NCBI GenBank assembly: GCA_011523425.1
Contig: WTGU01000040.1
Coordinates: forward strand, 1-64,000
Reading direction: 5' to 3'
Length of the DNA stretch: 64,000 nt
Origin: Alphaproteobacteria bacterium
GTDB taxonomy: Bacteria; Pseudomonadota; Alphaproteobacteria; UBA828
In this document: one piece after another, positions 6,588-19,379 of the stretch
How positions within the stretch are numbered: the stretch's first letter is position 1
How the letters are laid out: each line of letters begins with the position of its first letter
Translations under genes and position numbers: made by a program
The notes under the pieces: model-generated
What the model saw: the letters and a program-made list of their open reading frames with translations, nothing else
The model's database searches: none
Told to the model about the DNA's origin: nothing

Positions 6588-7799
6588 GTGAGCGAGCCCC
6601 GGCTGATCACCGAGAGCGGGGCGCTGGCCGCCCTCTGCGCGGCCTGGCGCGAGGCGGACTTCCTCACCGTCGATACCGAGTTCATGCGCGAGAACACCTA
6701 TCGCGCCCGCCTCTGCCTGCTGCAGATCGGCCCGCCCGAGGGCGAGCCGGTGGCGGTGGACCCGCTCGCCGACGGCATCGACCTCGGCCCCCTCTACGAT
6801 CTGCTGGCGCGGGCGCCGGTGCTCAAGGTCTTCCACGCCGCGCGGCAGGACGTCGAAGTGCTGCTGCCGCTCGCCGGCGGGATTCCCGGCCCCCTCTTCG
6901 ACACGCAGATCGCGGCCATGGTCTGCGGCTTCGGCGACTCGGTCGGCTACGAGACGCTGGTGGCGAAGCTCGCGCGCGGGCGCATCGACAAGACCCAGCG
7001 CTTCACCGACTGGTCGCGCCGGCCGCTGACGGAGCGCCAGTTGCGCTACGCGCTCTCCGACGTGAGCCACCTGCGCGTCGTCTACGAGAAGCTCGCGGCG
7101 GAGCTGGAGCGCACCGGGCGGCGCTCCTGGCTCGACGAGGAGCTCGCGGTGCTCACCGACCGCGCCACCTACGAGGCGCCGCCCGAGGAGGCGTGGCGGC
7201 GGATCAAGGTGCGGGGCGGCAACCGGCGCTTCCTCGCGGTGCTGCGCGAGCTCGCGGCCTGGCGCGAGGTCGAGGCGGCGCGCCGCGACAAGCCGCGCGC
7301 CTGGGTACTGAAGGACACCGCGCTGAGCGAGATCGCGGCGCAGCGCCCGCGCACGGTGGCCGAGCTCGCCAAGCTGCGCTCGGTGAGCCAGCGCACCGCC
7401 GAGGGCGCCACCGGCGCGGCCGTCCTCGATGCGGTGAAGCGCGCGCTCGCGCTCCCCGACGATGCGTGCCCGCGCCCGCCGTCCAAGCCCGACGGGCCGG
7501 CGCCCCCCGGCGCGCTCACCGACCTGCTCAAGGTGCTGCTCGCCTTCAAGAGCGAGGAGAGCGGCGTGGCGCGCAAGCTGATCGCGAGCGCCGAGGACCT
7601 GGAGCGGATCGCGCGCGGGGCGATGGCGGACGTGCCGGCGCTGCAGGGCTGGCGGCGTGCCCTCTTCGGCGACGCCGCGCTCGACCTCGTGAACGGGCGC
7701 CTCGCGCTCTCGGTGGAGCGGGGCACGCTGCGTCTGCTCCCCTGCGACGGCGCGGGGGGTGGTGGCGCCAACCGCAGGGACGCCGCGGAGCGCCCGTGA
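6588..7799 (+). CDS. rnd: Ribonuclease D
   Basis: This 3'-5' exoribonuclease of the DEDD family trims tRNA and other stable RNA ends. The protein has 403 residues from the GTG at 6588. Exo I is TVDTEF (D29, E31), Exo II is HAARQDVEVL, and Exo III is YALSDVSHL with its Tyr, so it is of the DEDDy class. Two HRDC-like helical domains follow (about 200-370). The length is slightly above E. coli RNase D and typical for alphaproteobacteria. It follows mnmA by 19 bp and its stop overlaps the next GTG, so the genes form one unit. Confidence 0.95.
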   Translation: MSEPRLITESGALAALCAAWREADFLTVDTEFMRENTYRARLCLLQIGPPEGEPVAVDPLADGIDLGPLYDLLARAPVLKVFHAARQDVEVLLPLAGGIPGPLFDTQIAAMVCGFGDSVGYETLVAKLARGRIDKTQRFTDWSRRPLTERQLRYALSDVSHLRVVYEKLAAELERTGRRSWLDEELAVLTDRATYEAPPEEAWRRIKVRGGNRRFLAVLRELAAWREVEAARRDKPRAWVLKDTALSEIAAQRPRTVAELAKLRSVSQRTAEGATGAAVLDAVKRALALPDDACPRPPSKPDGPAPPGALTDLLKVLLAFKSEESGVARKLIASAEDLERIARGAMADVPALQGWRRALFGDAALDLVNGRLALSVERGTLRLLPCDGAGGGGANRRDAAERP

Positions 7800-8641
7800 G
7801 CGCGCCCGCGACGGCCTGGTTCCACCCGACGCGGCTCACGAGCGCCGATCCGCCGTCCTTCTCCCGCATCGGGCCCACCCGCCCGGATCCCCGCTTCGTG
7901 CTGGTGTGCGACCACGCGAGCAACGCGGTGCCGGCCCACATGAGGCGCCTCGGCCTCGATCAGGCGGAGCTCGACCGCCACATCGGCTGGGACATCGGCG
8001 CGGCGATGGTCACCGAGTCCCTCAGCGCCCGGCTCGATGCGCCGGCCTTCCTCTCGGGCTATTCGCGCCTGGTGGTCGACTGCAACCGCCCGCCCGGCAG
8101 CCCCACCGCCATGCCCGCCGTGAGCGACGGCACGGCCGTGCCGGCCAACCGGGCGATCTCGCCGGCCGAAGCCGCGGCGCGGACGGAGACGTTCTTCCGC
8201 CCCTATCACGACGCCATCGCCGCCTGCCTCGATCGCGCGGTGGCGGCGGGCGCGGTGCCGATGCTGGTGGCGGTCCACAGCTTCACGCCGGTGTTCGGCG
8301 GCGTCGCCCGGCCGTGGGAGGTGGGACTCCTCTACGAGCACGACGACCGGCTGGTGGAGCCGCTGAGGGAGGCTCTCTGCGCGCTCCGCCCGGGGCTCAC
8401 CGTCGGCGACAACGAGCCCTACGCCATCGTCGGCCCGTCGGACTATTCCATACCGGTGCACGGCCAGGGCCGCGGCCTGCCGCATATCGAGATCGAGCTG
8501 CGCCAGGACCTGATCGGCGAGCGGGGGGGCGCGGAGGCCTGGGCGGCGACGCTTGCCGCCGCCCTCCTGCGCGTGCGCGCGGCGCTGGCGCCGCTCGCCG
8601 TCGAGCACCGGGTGCCGCGCGGCGCCGCGGGCGCGGCGTGA
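7796..8641 (+). CDS. N-formylglutamate amidohydrolase family protein
   Basis: The family is a zinc amidohydrolase that cleaves N-formyl-L-glutamate or similar formyl/acyl amino acids, best known from histidine degradation (HutG). The 281-residue protein shows VCDHASNAVP near the N-terminus with the metal His, DIGAA, VVDCNRPPGS, AVHSFTPVF with another metal His, and PHIEIELRQDL near the C-terminus. No other hut gene is present, so a role in histidine breakdown is not supported by context. The GTG start overlaps the rnd stop by four bases (7796-7799), which suggests coupled translation. Confidence 0.9.
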   Translation: MSAPATAWFHPTRLTSADPPSFSRIGPTRPDPRFVLVCDHASNAVPAHMRRLGLDQAELDRHIGWDIGAAMVTESLSARLDAPAFLSGYSRLVVDCNRPPGSPTAMPAVSDGTAVPANRAISPAEAAARTETFFRPYHDAIAACLDRAVAAGAVPMLVAVHSFTPVFGGVARPWEVGLLYEHDDRLVEPLREALCALRPGLTVGDNEPYAIVGPSDYSIPVHGQGRGLPHIEIELRQDLIGERGGAEAWAATLAAALLRVRAALAPLAVEHRVPRGAAGAA

Positions 8642-8656
8642 CACCCGGTCAGGCCG

Positions 8657-9316
8657 TTATTCGGGCTGCGGCACGATCCGCAGATAGGGCTTGGGCGCCT
8701 TCCAGCCGCCGGGGAAGGCCTTCCTCGCATCCTCGTCGGAGACCGCCGGCACGATGATCACGTCCTCGCCCTGCTTCCAGTTCACCGGCGTCGCCACCTT
8801 GTGCTTGGCCGTGAGCTGGCAGGAATCGAGCACGCGCAGCACCTCGTCGAAGTTGCGGCCGGTGCTCATGGGGTAGGTGAGGGAGAGCTTGATCTTCTTG
8901 TCGGGGCCGACGAGGAAGACGGTGCGGACGGTGAGGTTGTCCACCGCCGTGCGTCCCTCGGAGGTGGTGCCCGCGCCCGCCGGCAGCATCTCGTAGAGGG
9001 TCGCGATCTTCAGCTCCGGGTCGCCGATCAGCGGGTAGTTGACCGCGTGGCCCTGGGTCTCCTCGATGTCCTTCGACCACGCGCGGTGGTCGCTCACGCC
9101 GTCGACGCTGAGGCCGAGGACCTTGCAGTTGCGCTTCTCGAACTCCGACTTGAGGCCGGCCATGTAGCCGAGCTCGGTGGTGCAGACCGGCGTGAAATCC
9201 TTGGGATGGGAGAAGAGAATCGCCCAGCCGTCGCCGATCCAGTCGTGGAAGTCGATCGATCCTTCGGTGGTCTCCGCCGTGAAGTTGGGTGCTTCGTCGC
9301 CAATTCTCAGCGCCAT
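8657..9316 (-). CDS. 1-Cys peroxiredoxin (Prx6 class)
   Basis: It reduces hydrogen peroxide and organic peroxides. The protein has 219 residues, the usual Prx6 length. The peroxidatic Cys is C45 in HPKDFTPVCTTELG; the PVCTTE form is characteristic of Prx6. The C-terminal domain contains GEDVIIVPAVSDEDARKAFPGG and KPYLRIVPQP, also typical of this class. A strong ribosome site (AGGAGGAG) sits 8-9 bp before the ATG at 9314-9316. A second peroxiredoxin of another class lies 177 bp upstream on the same strand. The two may be expressed together under oxidative stress, but no OxyR site can be named. Confidence 0.95.
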   Translation of the reverse strand: MALRIGDEAPNFTAETTEGSIDFHDWIGDGWAILFSHPKDFTPVCTTELGYMAGLKSEFEKRNCKVLGLSVDGVSDHRAWSKDIEETQGHAVNYPLIGDPELKIATLYEMLPAGAGTTSEGRTAVDNLTVRTVFLVGPDKKIKLSLTYPMSTGRNFDEVLRVLDSCQLTAKHKVATPVNWKQGEDVIIVPAVSDEDARKAFPGGWKAPKPYLRIVPQPE

Positions 9317-9493
9317 CGCCCTATGTCTCCTCCTGAGCTTCCGCGCGCCGGCCGCGAATCCGGGCCGGCCGCCGTTCCGAAACGGGGTCGAGCGACCCCA
9401 CGCGCGCCGTGCGGCCGCCGATGCCTGACAATGTGGTGCGCGCGGCCCGCCGCGCAAGCGCCTTTTGCGGGGGCTGCGTCGGGGGCAGCCGGA

Positions 9494-9979
9494 TCAGAGC
9501 TGCGAGAGCATGTGCTCCGCGCTGCTCACGTCCATCTCCGCCGGGTTCTCCTCCACGTTGAGGACGGTCACCGTGCCGTCGTCGATGATCATGGAGAAGC
9601 GGGTCGTCCGCTCGCCGAGGCCGAAGCCGGTGCCGTCGAGGGTGAGCCCCGTCGCCCGCGCGAACTCGCCGTTGCCGTCCGCCAGCATGTCGATGGTGCC
9701 GGCGGCCGAGGTGTCCTCGCCCCACTTCTTCATCACGAACGCGTCGTTGACCGAGACGCAGGCGATCTGGTCGACGCCCTTGGCCCTGAGCGCGTCCGCC
9801 TGCGCCAGGAAGCTCGGCACGTGCTTGGCCGAGCAGGTCGGCGTGAACGCGCCGGGGACCGCGAAGAGCGCGGTCTTCTTGCCCGCGAGATACGCGTCGC
9901 TCGAGACGTCCGTGAGCCCGTCTGCGGTCAGCTGCTTGAAGTTGACAGAGGGCACCTTGTCGCCCGCGCTGATTGCCAT
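9494..9979 (-). CDS. Peroxiredoxin, Prx5 class
   Basis: This 161-residue thiol peroxidase has the Prx5 signature VPGAFTPTCSAKHVPSF, with peroxidatic C49. WGEDTSAAGTIDMLADGNGEFARATGL and the downstream RTTRFSMIIDDG are the other family blocks. C74 in IACVSVND is present at the place used by some Prx5 proteins in glutathione/glutaredoxin-linked turnover. The ATG is preceded by GAGGAGAGGGAG. It is transcribed ahead of the Prx6 gene, and two classes of peroxiredoxin side by side suggest complementary peroxide substrates. No glutaredoxin fusion is seen. Confidence 0.94.
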   Translation of the reverse strand: MAISAGDKVPSVNFKQLTADGLTDVSSDAYLAGKKTALFAVPGAFTPTCSAKHVPSFLAQADALRAKGVDQIACVSVNDAFVMKKWGEDTSAAGTIDMLADGNGEFARATGLTLDGTGFGLGERTTRFSMIIDDGTVTVLNVEENPAEMDVSSAEHMLSQL

Positions 9980-10199
9980 AATCTCCCTCTCCTCTCGGAT
10001 GTCCGGTTGCCGGGCCGGGCCCGGTTGCGGCGCACTATGCGAAGAGCGCGGCGGGAATGCAAACCCCCGCGTCCCTGTCTGGGCGCCGGCACCCGGGCCG
10101 CGTCTCCCGGCTCCCTTTTTCCGCCGCGAGCGGCCGTGCTAGGGAGTCCCGCAGTATGACGCGGCGCGACGAAGGAGGCCCCGTGCGGGCGCTCGGGCG

Positions 10200-12647
10200 A
10201 TGACGGAGGCGTTCCCCACCCAGGCCGAGACAGTCATCGTCGGCGGCGGCATCGTCGGCTGCAGCATCGCCTATCACCTGACCAAGCTCGGGCGGCGGGA
10301 CGTGGTGCTGCTGGAGCGCGGGCACCTCACCGGCGGCACCTCGTGGCACGCGGCCGGCCTGGTCAACCAGCTCCGCGCCACCTCCACGCTGACGGAGCTC
10401 GCCCGCTACGCCGTCGGCCTTTACGAATCGCTGGAGGCCGAGACCGGCCAGGCGACCGGCTTCCGCCGCAAGGGCAGCCTCCCCGTCGCCCGGACCGACG
10501 CCCGGCTGACCGAGATCAGGCGCATGGCGGCGCTCGGCGACTGCTTCGGCGTCGAGGCCTACGAGGTCGGGCTGAACGAGGTGAAGGCGCTCTATCCGCT
10601 GATGGACGTCTCCCGCATCAAGGGCGCCATCTACATCCCCGGCGACGGCCAGACCAATCCGGTCGATACCGCCATGGCGCTCGCAAAGGGCGCGCGCACG
10701 GGCGGCGCGCGCATCGTCGAGGAGACCGAGGTCACCGGCTTCGAGCGCCGCAACGGGGCCGTCGCGGGCGTCCGCACCGCGCGCGGCACCATCGCCTGCG
10801 AGACCGTCGTCAACTGCGGCGGCATCTGGGCCCGCGAGATCGGCCTGATGGCGGGGGTGCGCGTGCCGCTCCATGCGGCCGAGCACATGTACGTCGTCAC
10901 CGAGCCGATCGAGGGCCTCTCGCCCGATACACCGATCGTCCGCGACACCGACGGCTTCGTCTACGTGAAGGAGGACGCAGGCCGCCTTCTCGTCGGCTCC
11001 TTCGAGCCCGAGGCCAAGCCGCTGCCGCTGGAGAAGCTGCCGGCGGGCGCCGAGTTCATCGAGCTGCCGGAGGACTGGGAGCATTTCGAGGCGCCCATGA
11101 CCAACGCCATCCAGCTCCTGCCGGTGCTCGAGCAGGCGCCCATCCGCCAGTTCCTGAACGGGCCGGAGAGCTTCACGCCCGACAACAGGTTCGTGCTCGG
11201 CGAGGCGCCGGAGCTCGCGCGCTTCTTCGTTGCCGCCGGCTTCAACTCGCAGGGCATTCTCAGCGCTCCCGGCGCCGGCAAGGTGATGGCGGAGTGGATC
11301 GTCGAGGGCCAGCCGACCGTGGACCTCGCCGAGCTCGACATCTCCCGCTTCGCAAGCTTCCAGAACAACCGCCGCTATCTCGCCGACCGCACGCGGGAGA
11401 GCCTGGGCCTGCTCTTCGCGACGCACTGGCCCCATCGCCAGGTGGAGACGGCGCGTCCGGTGCGGCTCAGCCCGCTGCACGCCCGCCTTGCCGCCCACAA
11501 CGCCTGCTTCGGCGAGACCGCAGGCTGGGAGCGCGCCAACTGGTTCGCGCCCGAAGGCGTCGAGCCGGCCTACGAATACGCCTGGGGCCGGCAGAACTGG
11601 TTCGACTGCGTCGGCGAGGAGCACCGCGCCGTGCGCGAGGCCGTCGGCATCCTCGACATGAGCTCCTTCGCCAAGTACCTGGTCCAGGGCCCCGATGCCG
11701 AGCGCGAGCTGCAGCGCATCTGCGCCAACGACGTCGCGGTGCCGGCGGGCAGGATCGTCTACACCCAGCTCCTCAATCGGCGGGGCGGGATCGAGGCCGA
11801 TCTCACGGTCACCCGGCTCGCGGAGGATCGCTACCTGGTGGTGACGGCGACCGCCTCGCAGCGGCGCGATCTCACCTGGATCGAGCGCAACCTGAGCGCG
11901 GGCGCGCGGGTCTATCTGACGGACGTGACCTCGGGCTCGGGCGTCCTCGCCGTGATGGGTCCCGATGCCCGGACGCTGCTCGGGCGGGTGAGCGACGCCG
12001 ACCTCTCCGGCGAGGCCTTCCCCTTCGGCACCAGCCGGGAGATCGACGTCGGCTACGCCCCGGCCCGGGCCATGCGCGTCTCCTACGTCGGCGAGCTCGG
12101 CTGGGAGCTGCACCTCGCCACCGAGTTCGTCGTGCCGGTGTTCGACCGGCTGCTGGAGGCGGGCGCCGATCTCGGTGTCAGGCTCTGCGGCATGCACGCG
12201 ATGGATTCGCTCCGGAGCGAGAAGGGCTACCGCCACTGGGGCCACGACATCACCCCGGCCGAGACGCCGCTGGAGGCGGGCCTCGGCTTCGCCGTCTCGT
12301 TCAGGAAGGAAACCGCCTTCATCGGCCGCGAGGCGCTGGAGCGCCAGCGGGCGGAAGGCCTCCGCCAGCGCCTCGTTCACGTGCGCCTCGATGCGCCCGA
12401 GCCGCTGATGTTCCACGACGAGACGATCTACCGGGACGGCCGGGTCGCGGGCCGCATCACCTCTGCCGCCTTCGGCTACAGCCTCGGGCGGCCGGTCGGC
12501 ATGGGCTACCTCGAGAGCGAGCGCCCACGCTCCTGGCAGGCGCTCGACGACGGCGCCTACGAGGTCGACATCGCCGGCGAGCGCGTACCGGCGACGGTGT
12601 CGCTCAGGCCCTTCTACGATCCCGCCGGCGCGCGGCTCCGGGGCTGA
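10200..12647 (+). CDS. FAD-dependent dimethylglycine/sarcosine dehydrogenase-like protein
   Basis: It is predicted to demethylate N-methylated glycines oxidatively and pass the one-carbon unit to tetrahydrofolate. The protein has 815 residues and three parts. An N-terminal DAO-type FAD domain (about 1-390) carries GGGIVGCSIAYHL and the HAAGLVNQLR flavin-linking region; the family His is in SWHAAG. A connecting FAO_M segment (about 390-440) follows. The C-terminal GcvT/aminomethyltransferase domain (about 450-815) carries GVLAVMGPDART and GYVGELGWELH-like blocks. Close relatives are annotated as DMGDH, SARDH or PDPR, and the sequence does not decide between them. The acyl-CoA synthetase starts 19 bp later. 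Confidence 0.9.
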   Translation: MTEAFPTQAETVIVGGGIVGCSIAYHLTKLGRRDVVLLERGHLTGGTSWHAAGLVNQLRATSTLTELARYAVGLYESLEAETGQATGFRRKGSLPVARTDARLTEIRRMAALGDCFGVEAYEVGLNEVKALYPLMDVSRIKGAIYIPGDGQTNPVDTAMALAKGARTGGARIVEETEVTGFERRNGAVAGVRTARGTIACETVVNCGGIWAREIGLMAGVRVPLHAAEHMYVVTEPIEGLSPDTPIVRDTDGFVYVKEDAGRLLVGSFEPEAKPLPLEKLPAGAEFIELPEDWEHFEAPMTNAIQLLPVLEQAPIRQFLNGPESFTPDNRFVLGEAPELARFFVAAGFNSQGILSAPGAGKVMAEWIVEGQPTVDLAELDISRFASFQNNRRYLADRTRESLGLLFATHWPHRQVETARPVRLSPLHARLAAHNACFGETAGWERANWFAPEGVEPAYEYAWGRQNWFDCVGEEHRAVREAVGILDMSSFAKYLVQGPDAERELQRICANDVAVPAGRIVYTQLLNRRGGIEADLTVTRLAEDRYLVVTATASQRRDLTWIERNLSAGARVYLTDVTSGSGVLAVMGPDARTLLGRVSDADLSGEAFPFGTSREIDVGYAPARAMRVSYVGELGWELHLATEFVVPVFDRLLEAGADLGVRLCGMHAMDSLRSEKGYRHWGHDITPAETPLEAGLGFAVSFRKETAFIGREALERQRAEGLRQRLVHVRLDAPEPLMFHDETIYRDGRVAGRITSAAFGYSLGRPVGMGYLESERPRSWQALDDGAYEVDIAGERVPATVSLRPFYDPAGARLRG

Positions 12648-12666
12648 GGGAGGGCACGCAAGCACC

Positions 12667-14351
12667 ATGGGCGAGTGGTACCCGAAGGAGCGACTGGGCG
12701 ACCTGCCGGCCGAGGCGGCCCGGCGCTGGGGCGCGCGCGAGGCGCTGATCTGCGACGGCCGCCGCTGGACCTACGGCGCCTTCGACAGGGAGGTCGACCG
12801 CGTCGCCAAGGGCCTGATCGCGCTCGGCGTGGAGCCGGGCGAGCACGTCGCGCTCTGGATGAACAACCGGGCGGAGTGGCTCTTCCTAACCTTCGCCATC
12901 GCCAAGGTCGGCGCCGTGCTGGTGCCGCTCAACACCCGCTACCGCACCGACGACGTGGCCTACACCGTGCGCCAGTCCGACAGCGGCACCTGGATCAGCG
13001 TCGACCGCTCCGGCCCGGTGGACTACGCCGCCATGCTGGCGGACGTGCTACCCGGCCTCGCGGCCCAGGACCCGCGCGCGGCGGCCATCGAGGGCTTCCC
13101 CAGGCTGCGCCGGCTCGTCGCGGTCGGCGAACACGCCGTGCCCGGCATGCTGGGCTGGGAGGCGATGCTGGCCGCGGGCGAGGCGGTGAGCGACGCCGCG
13201 CTCGGCGCCCGCGCGCGCGCGGTCGATCCCGACGAGCCCGTGATGATCGGCTACACCTCGGGCACCACCGGGCATCCCAAGGGCGTGCTGCACACTCACG
13301 TGATGATCCGCAACATGCGCGAGCGGGCCAACCGGATCGGCCTCACCTTCGAGGACGTGATCGTCAACCCGCTGCCGCTCTTCCACATGTACGGCTTCAG
13401 CGAGGCCGGGCTGATCGCGGTGATCGCAGGCGCCAGGCACGTGCTGCTGGACCGCTTCGACGCCGACGAGTGCATGCGCCTTGTCGAGGCCGAGAAGGGC
13501 ACCGTCACCCACGGCTTCGATACCCACTACAAGGAGTATCTGGATTCGCTTGCGCGCACCCCGCGCGACATCTCCAGCCTCCGCTTCGGCACCTTCCCGT
13601 CCGGCATGACAAGCTCGGCCCGCATCGCGCGGCGCGTGCAGGCCGAGATGGTGCCGACCTTCACCGGCTGGGGCATGACCGAGACCTTCACCTTCGCCAC
13701 CATGTCCTTCGGCACGTCGACGCCCGAGCAGCGCTCGGACGCCTCGGGCTTCCCGGCGCCGGGCTTCGAGATCAGGATCGTCGATCCCGAGAGCGGCCGG
13801 GAGGTGGCGGTGGGCCAGGAGGGCGAGCTCCTGATCCGCGGCTACATGATCACCCGGGGCTACTACGAAAAGCCCGAGGAGACCGCCGAGGCCATCGACG
13901 GCGACGGCTGGCTCCATACCGGGGACACTGTGGTGCTCCGCGCCGACGGGCACATCCGCTTCGTCGGCCGCTTCAAGGACCAGCTCAGGGTCGGCGGCGA
14001 GAACGTGGCGCCGGCGGAGGTCGAGGCCTTCCTCATGGCCCACGAGGCGATCGACCAGGTGGCGGTGGTGGGCTACCCGGACGCGCGGCTGGGAGAGGTC
14101 GCCGTCGCCTTCGTCGTCCCGGCTGCAGGCGCGACCGTCACGAGCGCCGACGTCGCCGCCTTCTGCAAGGGCCGGATCGCGAGCTTCAAGGCGCCGCGCC
14201 ACGCGCTCCCGCTCGACGCCTTCCCCATGACCGCGAGCGGCAAGGTGCAGAAGCACAGGCTCCGCGCGCTCGCGCTCGACCTGCTGGGCGATCCGAGGAC
14301 GGATGCGGATGCGAAGCCGGCGGCCGGCCGGGCCGCCGAGGGGGCACTTCG

Positions 14352-14355
<4 letters not shown>
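12667..14355 (+). CDS. Acyl-CoA synthetase (AMP-forming, FadD3/long-chain type)
   Basis: The family activates a carboxylic acid with ATP and joins it to CoA. The protein has 562 residues with the P-loop [11 protein letters not shown] near 195-205, the acyl-site LPLFHMYGF, the adenylate motif [11 protein letters not shown], then [19 protein letters not shown] and the hinge [14 protein letters not shown]. The last Lys sits in [12 protein letters not shown] near 535. All catalytic motifs are present. The chain length or aromatic nature of the substrate cannot be read off. It follows the DMGDH-like gene closely and its stop overlaps the stop of aconitase (14352-14355) on the other strand. Confidence 0.92.
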
Positions 14356-17048
<2,693 letters not shown>

Positions 17049-17107
17049 CGGGCTGCTCCTTCTTCCGGCGCCGCGAGCGGGGCGCGCGGCCTTCTTGCCG
17101 CACGCGC

Positions 17108-17881
17108 ATGCCGCCGATAGGCTCGGCGTTCCCGGTTCTTCTAGGCTTGACCGGAGAGGGGTGCAAGATTCCCGGCCCGGATAACGGCGCGCCCGGCGCG
17201 GCCCGCTTCGAGGCGCAGGACGTGGCCTGCATTCGCGGCGAGCGCCCGGTCTTCTCCGGGGTCTCGTTCAGCCTGGAGCCCGGCGGCGCGCTCGCGCTCG
17301 TCGGCGCCAACGGCGCGGGCAAGTCGAGCCTGCTCCGCATCCTGGCGGGCCTCCTCGGGCGCGCGGGCGGCACGCTCCGCTGGGACGGCGCCCCGCTGGA
17401 CGACGACTGGCCTGCCCATCGCAGCCGGCTCCACTACGTCGGCCATCTCGACGCGGTGAAGCCGACGCTCACCGCCACCGAGACCCTGGACGGCTGGGCC
17501 CATCTGCGGGGTCGCGCGCGGGCCGAGGCGGGTGCGCTCGCGGCGCTCGGGATCGAGGACCTCGCCGACGTGCCAGGGCGCTACCTCTCGGCAGGACAGC
17601 GGCGGCGGCTCGCGCTCGCGCGCCTGTTGGCGACGCCGGCGCCGCTCTGGCTGCTCGACGAGCCCACGGTCACGCTCGATGCCGAGGCGACCGCGCGCGT
17701 CGCCGCCATGATCGCCCGGCACCGGTCGGATGGCGGCATGGCGGTCGTGGCCACCCACGGGGAGCTCGCGCTCGAGGGCGCCCGGCGTCTCGATCTCGAC
17801 CGCCACGCGATCGCCGCCGATGCACTGCTGGCCGGCGACGAGACCGGAGCGGGGCCGGAGCCGGAGCACGAGGCGTGGTAG
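17108..17881 (+). CDS. ccmA: Cytochrome c maturation ATP-binding protein CcmA
   Basis: It is the ATPase of the CcmABCD system that releases heme-bound CcmE during type I cytochrome c biogenesis. The protein has 257 residues as drawn. Walker A is GANGAGKSS (66-74), the signature is [15 protein letters not shown], and Walker B is LWLLDEPTV, followed by the VVATHG switch. Real homology starts near residue 33, so the true start may be later than the ATG at 17108; a TTG at 17147 is one in-frame option. The stop overlaps the GTG of ccmB. The order ccmA-ccmB-ccmC is the standard one. Confidence 0.93.
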   Translation: MPPIGSAFPVLLGLTGEGCKIPGPDNGAPGAARFEAQDVACIRGERPVFSGVSFSLEPGGALALVGANGAGKSSLLRILAGLLGRAGGTLRWDGAPLDDDWPAHRSRLHYVGHLDAVKPTLTATETLDGWAHLRGRARAEAGALAALGIEDLADVPGRYLSAGQRRRLALARLLATPAPLWLLDEPTVTLDAEATARVAAMIARHRSDGGMAVVATHGELALEGARRLDLDRHAIAADALLAGDETGAGPEPEHEAW

Positions 17882-18543
17882 GCGTGTTCTTCCGCCTCGT
17901 GGGCCGTGAGCTCACGCTCGCGGTGCGGGGCGGCATCGGCTCCCTGATGGCGGTCGTCTTCTTCGTCCTTGCCGTGACCCTCTTTCCCCTCGGCGTCGGG
18001 CCCGAGCTCGGCCTGCTCAGCCGCATAGCGCCCGGCGTCGTCTGGGTGGCGGCGCTGCTCGCGGCGCTGCTCTCGCTCGACCGCCTCTTCGTCGCCGACC
18101 ATGAGGACGGCAGCCTCGAGCTGCTGATGCTCGGCGCGCTGCCGCTGGAATTCGTGGTGCTGGCCAAGACAGCGGCGCACTGGCTCACCACCGGGCTGCC
18201 GCTCGCGGCCGCGGCGCCGGTGCTGGCGATCCTGCTGAACATGAGCGTGGACGGGCTCGTCGTCCTGGTCGTCTCGCTCCTGCTGGGCACGCCGCTCCTC
18301 AGCCTCATCGGCGCCGTCGGCGCGGCGCTGACCGTCAGCCTGCGGCGCGGCGGCGCGCTGATCGCGCTTCTGGTCTTGCCGCTCTATGTTCCGGTTCTCA
18401 TATTCGGCGTGGGCGCGGTCGAGGGCGCCGTGCTCGATGTCGGCGTGCGCGCCAACCTGTCCATCCTCGCGGGCGGGCTGGTAGGCGCGCTGGTGCTCGG
18501 CCCGCTGGCGGCGGCGGCGGCGCTGCGCATGACGGCGGAATAG
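17875..18543 (+). CDS. ccmB: Heme exporter protein CcmB
   Basis: This is the integral membrane partner of CcmA. The protein has 222 residues with six predicted hydrophobic segments. Family blocks include RELTLAVRGG at the N-terminus, FPLGVGPE, GVVWVAALLAALLSLDRLF, and the DGSLELLMLGALPLEFVVLAK loop. LPLYVPVLIFGVGAV lies in the fifth segment. The GTG start overlaps the last codons of ccmA (17875-17881), the usual arrangement for stoichiometric translation. Confidence 0.95.
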   Translation: MVGVFFRLVGRELTLAVRGGIGSLMAVVFFVLAVTLFPLGVGPELGLLSRIAPGVVWVAALLAALLSLDRLFVADHEDGSLELLMLGALPLEFVVLAKTAAHWLTTGLPLAAAAPVLAILLNMSVDGLVVLVVSLLLGTPLLSLIGAVGAALTVSLRRGGALIALLVLPLYVPVLIFGVGAVEGAVLDVGVRANLSILAGGLVGALVLGPLAAAAALRMTAE

Positions 18544-18556
18544 GTCGGAAGCGACG

Positions 18557-19330
18557 ATGGCGACGCGGGCGACGGGTGCCACGAGGCGGGCGAAGGCCGG
18601 ATGGACGAGCATCCACTTCTTCGCCAATCCCGCGCGCTTCCTGCGGGCGGCCCGCGCGGTCTATCCCTGGGCCGCGGCGGCGACGGCGGCGCTGATCGCG
18701 GCCGGTCTCGTGCTTGGCCTCTACGTGGCGCCGCCCGACTACCAGCAGGGCGATGCCTACCGCATCATCTTCGTCCACGTGCCGGCGGCGTGGATGTCGC
18801 TCTTCGTCTATGTCGTGATCGCGCTGTGCAGCGCGGCCGGCCTCGTCTGGCGCCATCCGCTGGCGGACCTGGTGGCCAGGTCGAGCGCGCCGATCGGTGC
18901 CGCCTTCACCCTCATCACGCTCTTGAGCGGCTCGCTCTGGGGCCAGCCGATGTGGGGCACGTGGTGGGTGTGGGACGCGCGACTCACGTCGATGCTGGTG
19001 CTGCTCTTCCTCTATCTCGGCTATATCGCGCTGCACGCCGCCTTCGACGATCCGGCCAAGGGCGCCCGCGCCGCCGCGATCCTGGCGCTGGTGGGCGTGG
19101 TCAACGTCCCCATCGTCAAGTTCTCCGTGGACTGGTGGAACACGCTGCACCAGCCGGCGACGATCTCGAAGATCGACAGCCCCTCGATCGACAGCTCCAT
19201 GGTGGCGCCGCTGCTGCTCATGGCGGCGGGCTTCATGGCCTACTACCTGACGGTGCTGATCCCGCGGGTGCGGGCCGAGATCGCGCGCCGCCGCATCCGC
19301 AACCTGCGGCTGGCCCAGGTCTCACGGTAG
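18557..19330 (+). CDS. ccmC: Heme exporter protein CcmC
   Basis: CcmC presents heme to CcmE in the periplasm. The protein has 257 residues and six membrane segments. The tryptophan-rich heme loop GQPMWGTWWVWDARLTS is near 135-150, flanked by periplasmic His residues (HVPAAWMS near 75 and the His in WWNTLHQPAT near 197). It follows ccmB by 13 bp. No ccmD, ccmE or ccmF follows here: the next gene is accA on the other strand, so those genes are elsewhere or ccmD is too small to recognise. The 49 bp to accA hold no clear ORF. Confidence 0.95.
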   Translation: MATRATGATRRAKAGWTSIHFFANPARFLRAARAVYPWAAAATAALIAAGLVLGLYVAPPDYQQGDAYRIIFVHVPAAWMSLFVYVVIALCSAAGLVWRHPLADLVARSSAPIGAAFTLITLLSGSLWGQPMWGTWWVWDARLTSMLVLLFLYLGYIALHAAFDDPAKGARAAAILALVGVVNVPIVKFSVDWWNTLHQPATISKIDSPSIDSSMVAPLLLMAAGFMAYYLTVLIPRVRAEIARRRIRNLRLAQVSR

Positions 19331-19379
19331 CGACCTCTGCCGAGGCTCGCCGCGAAATCGGATCGGTGCGTGTGGGGCG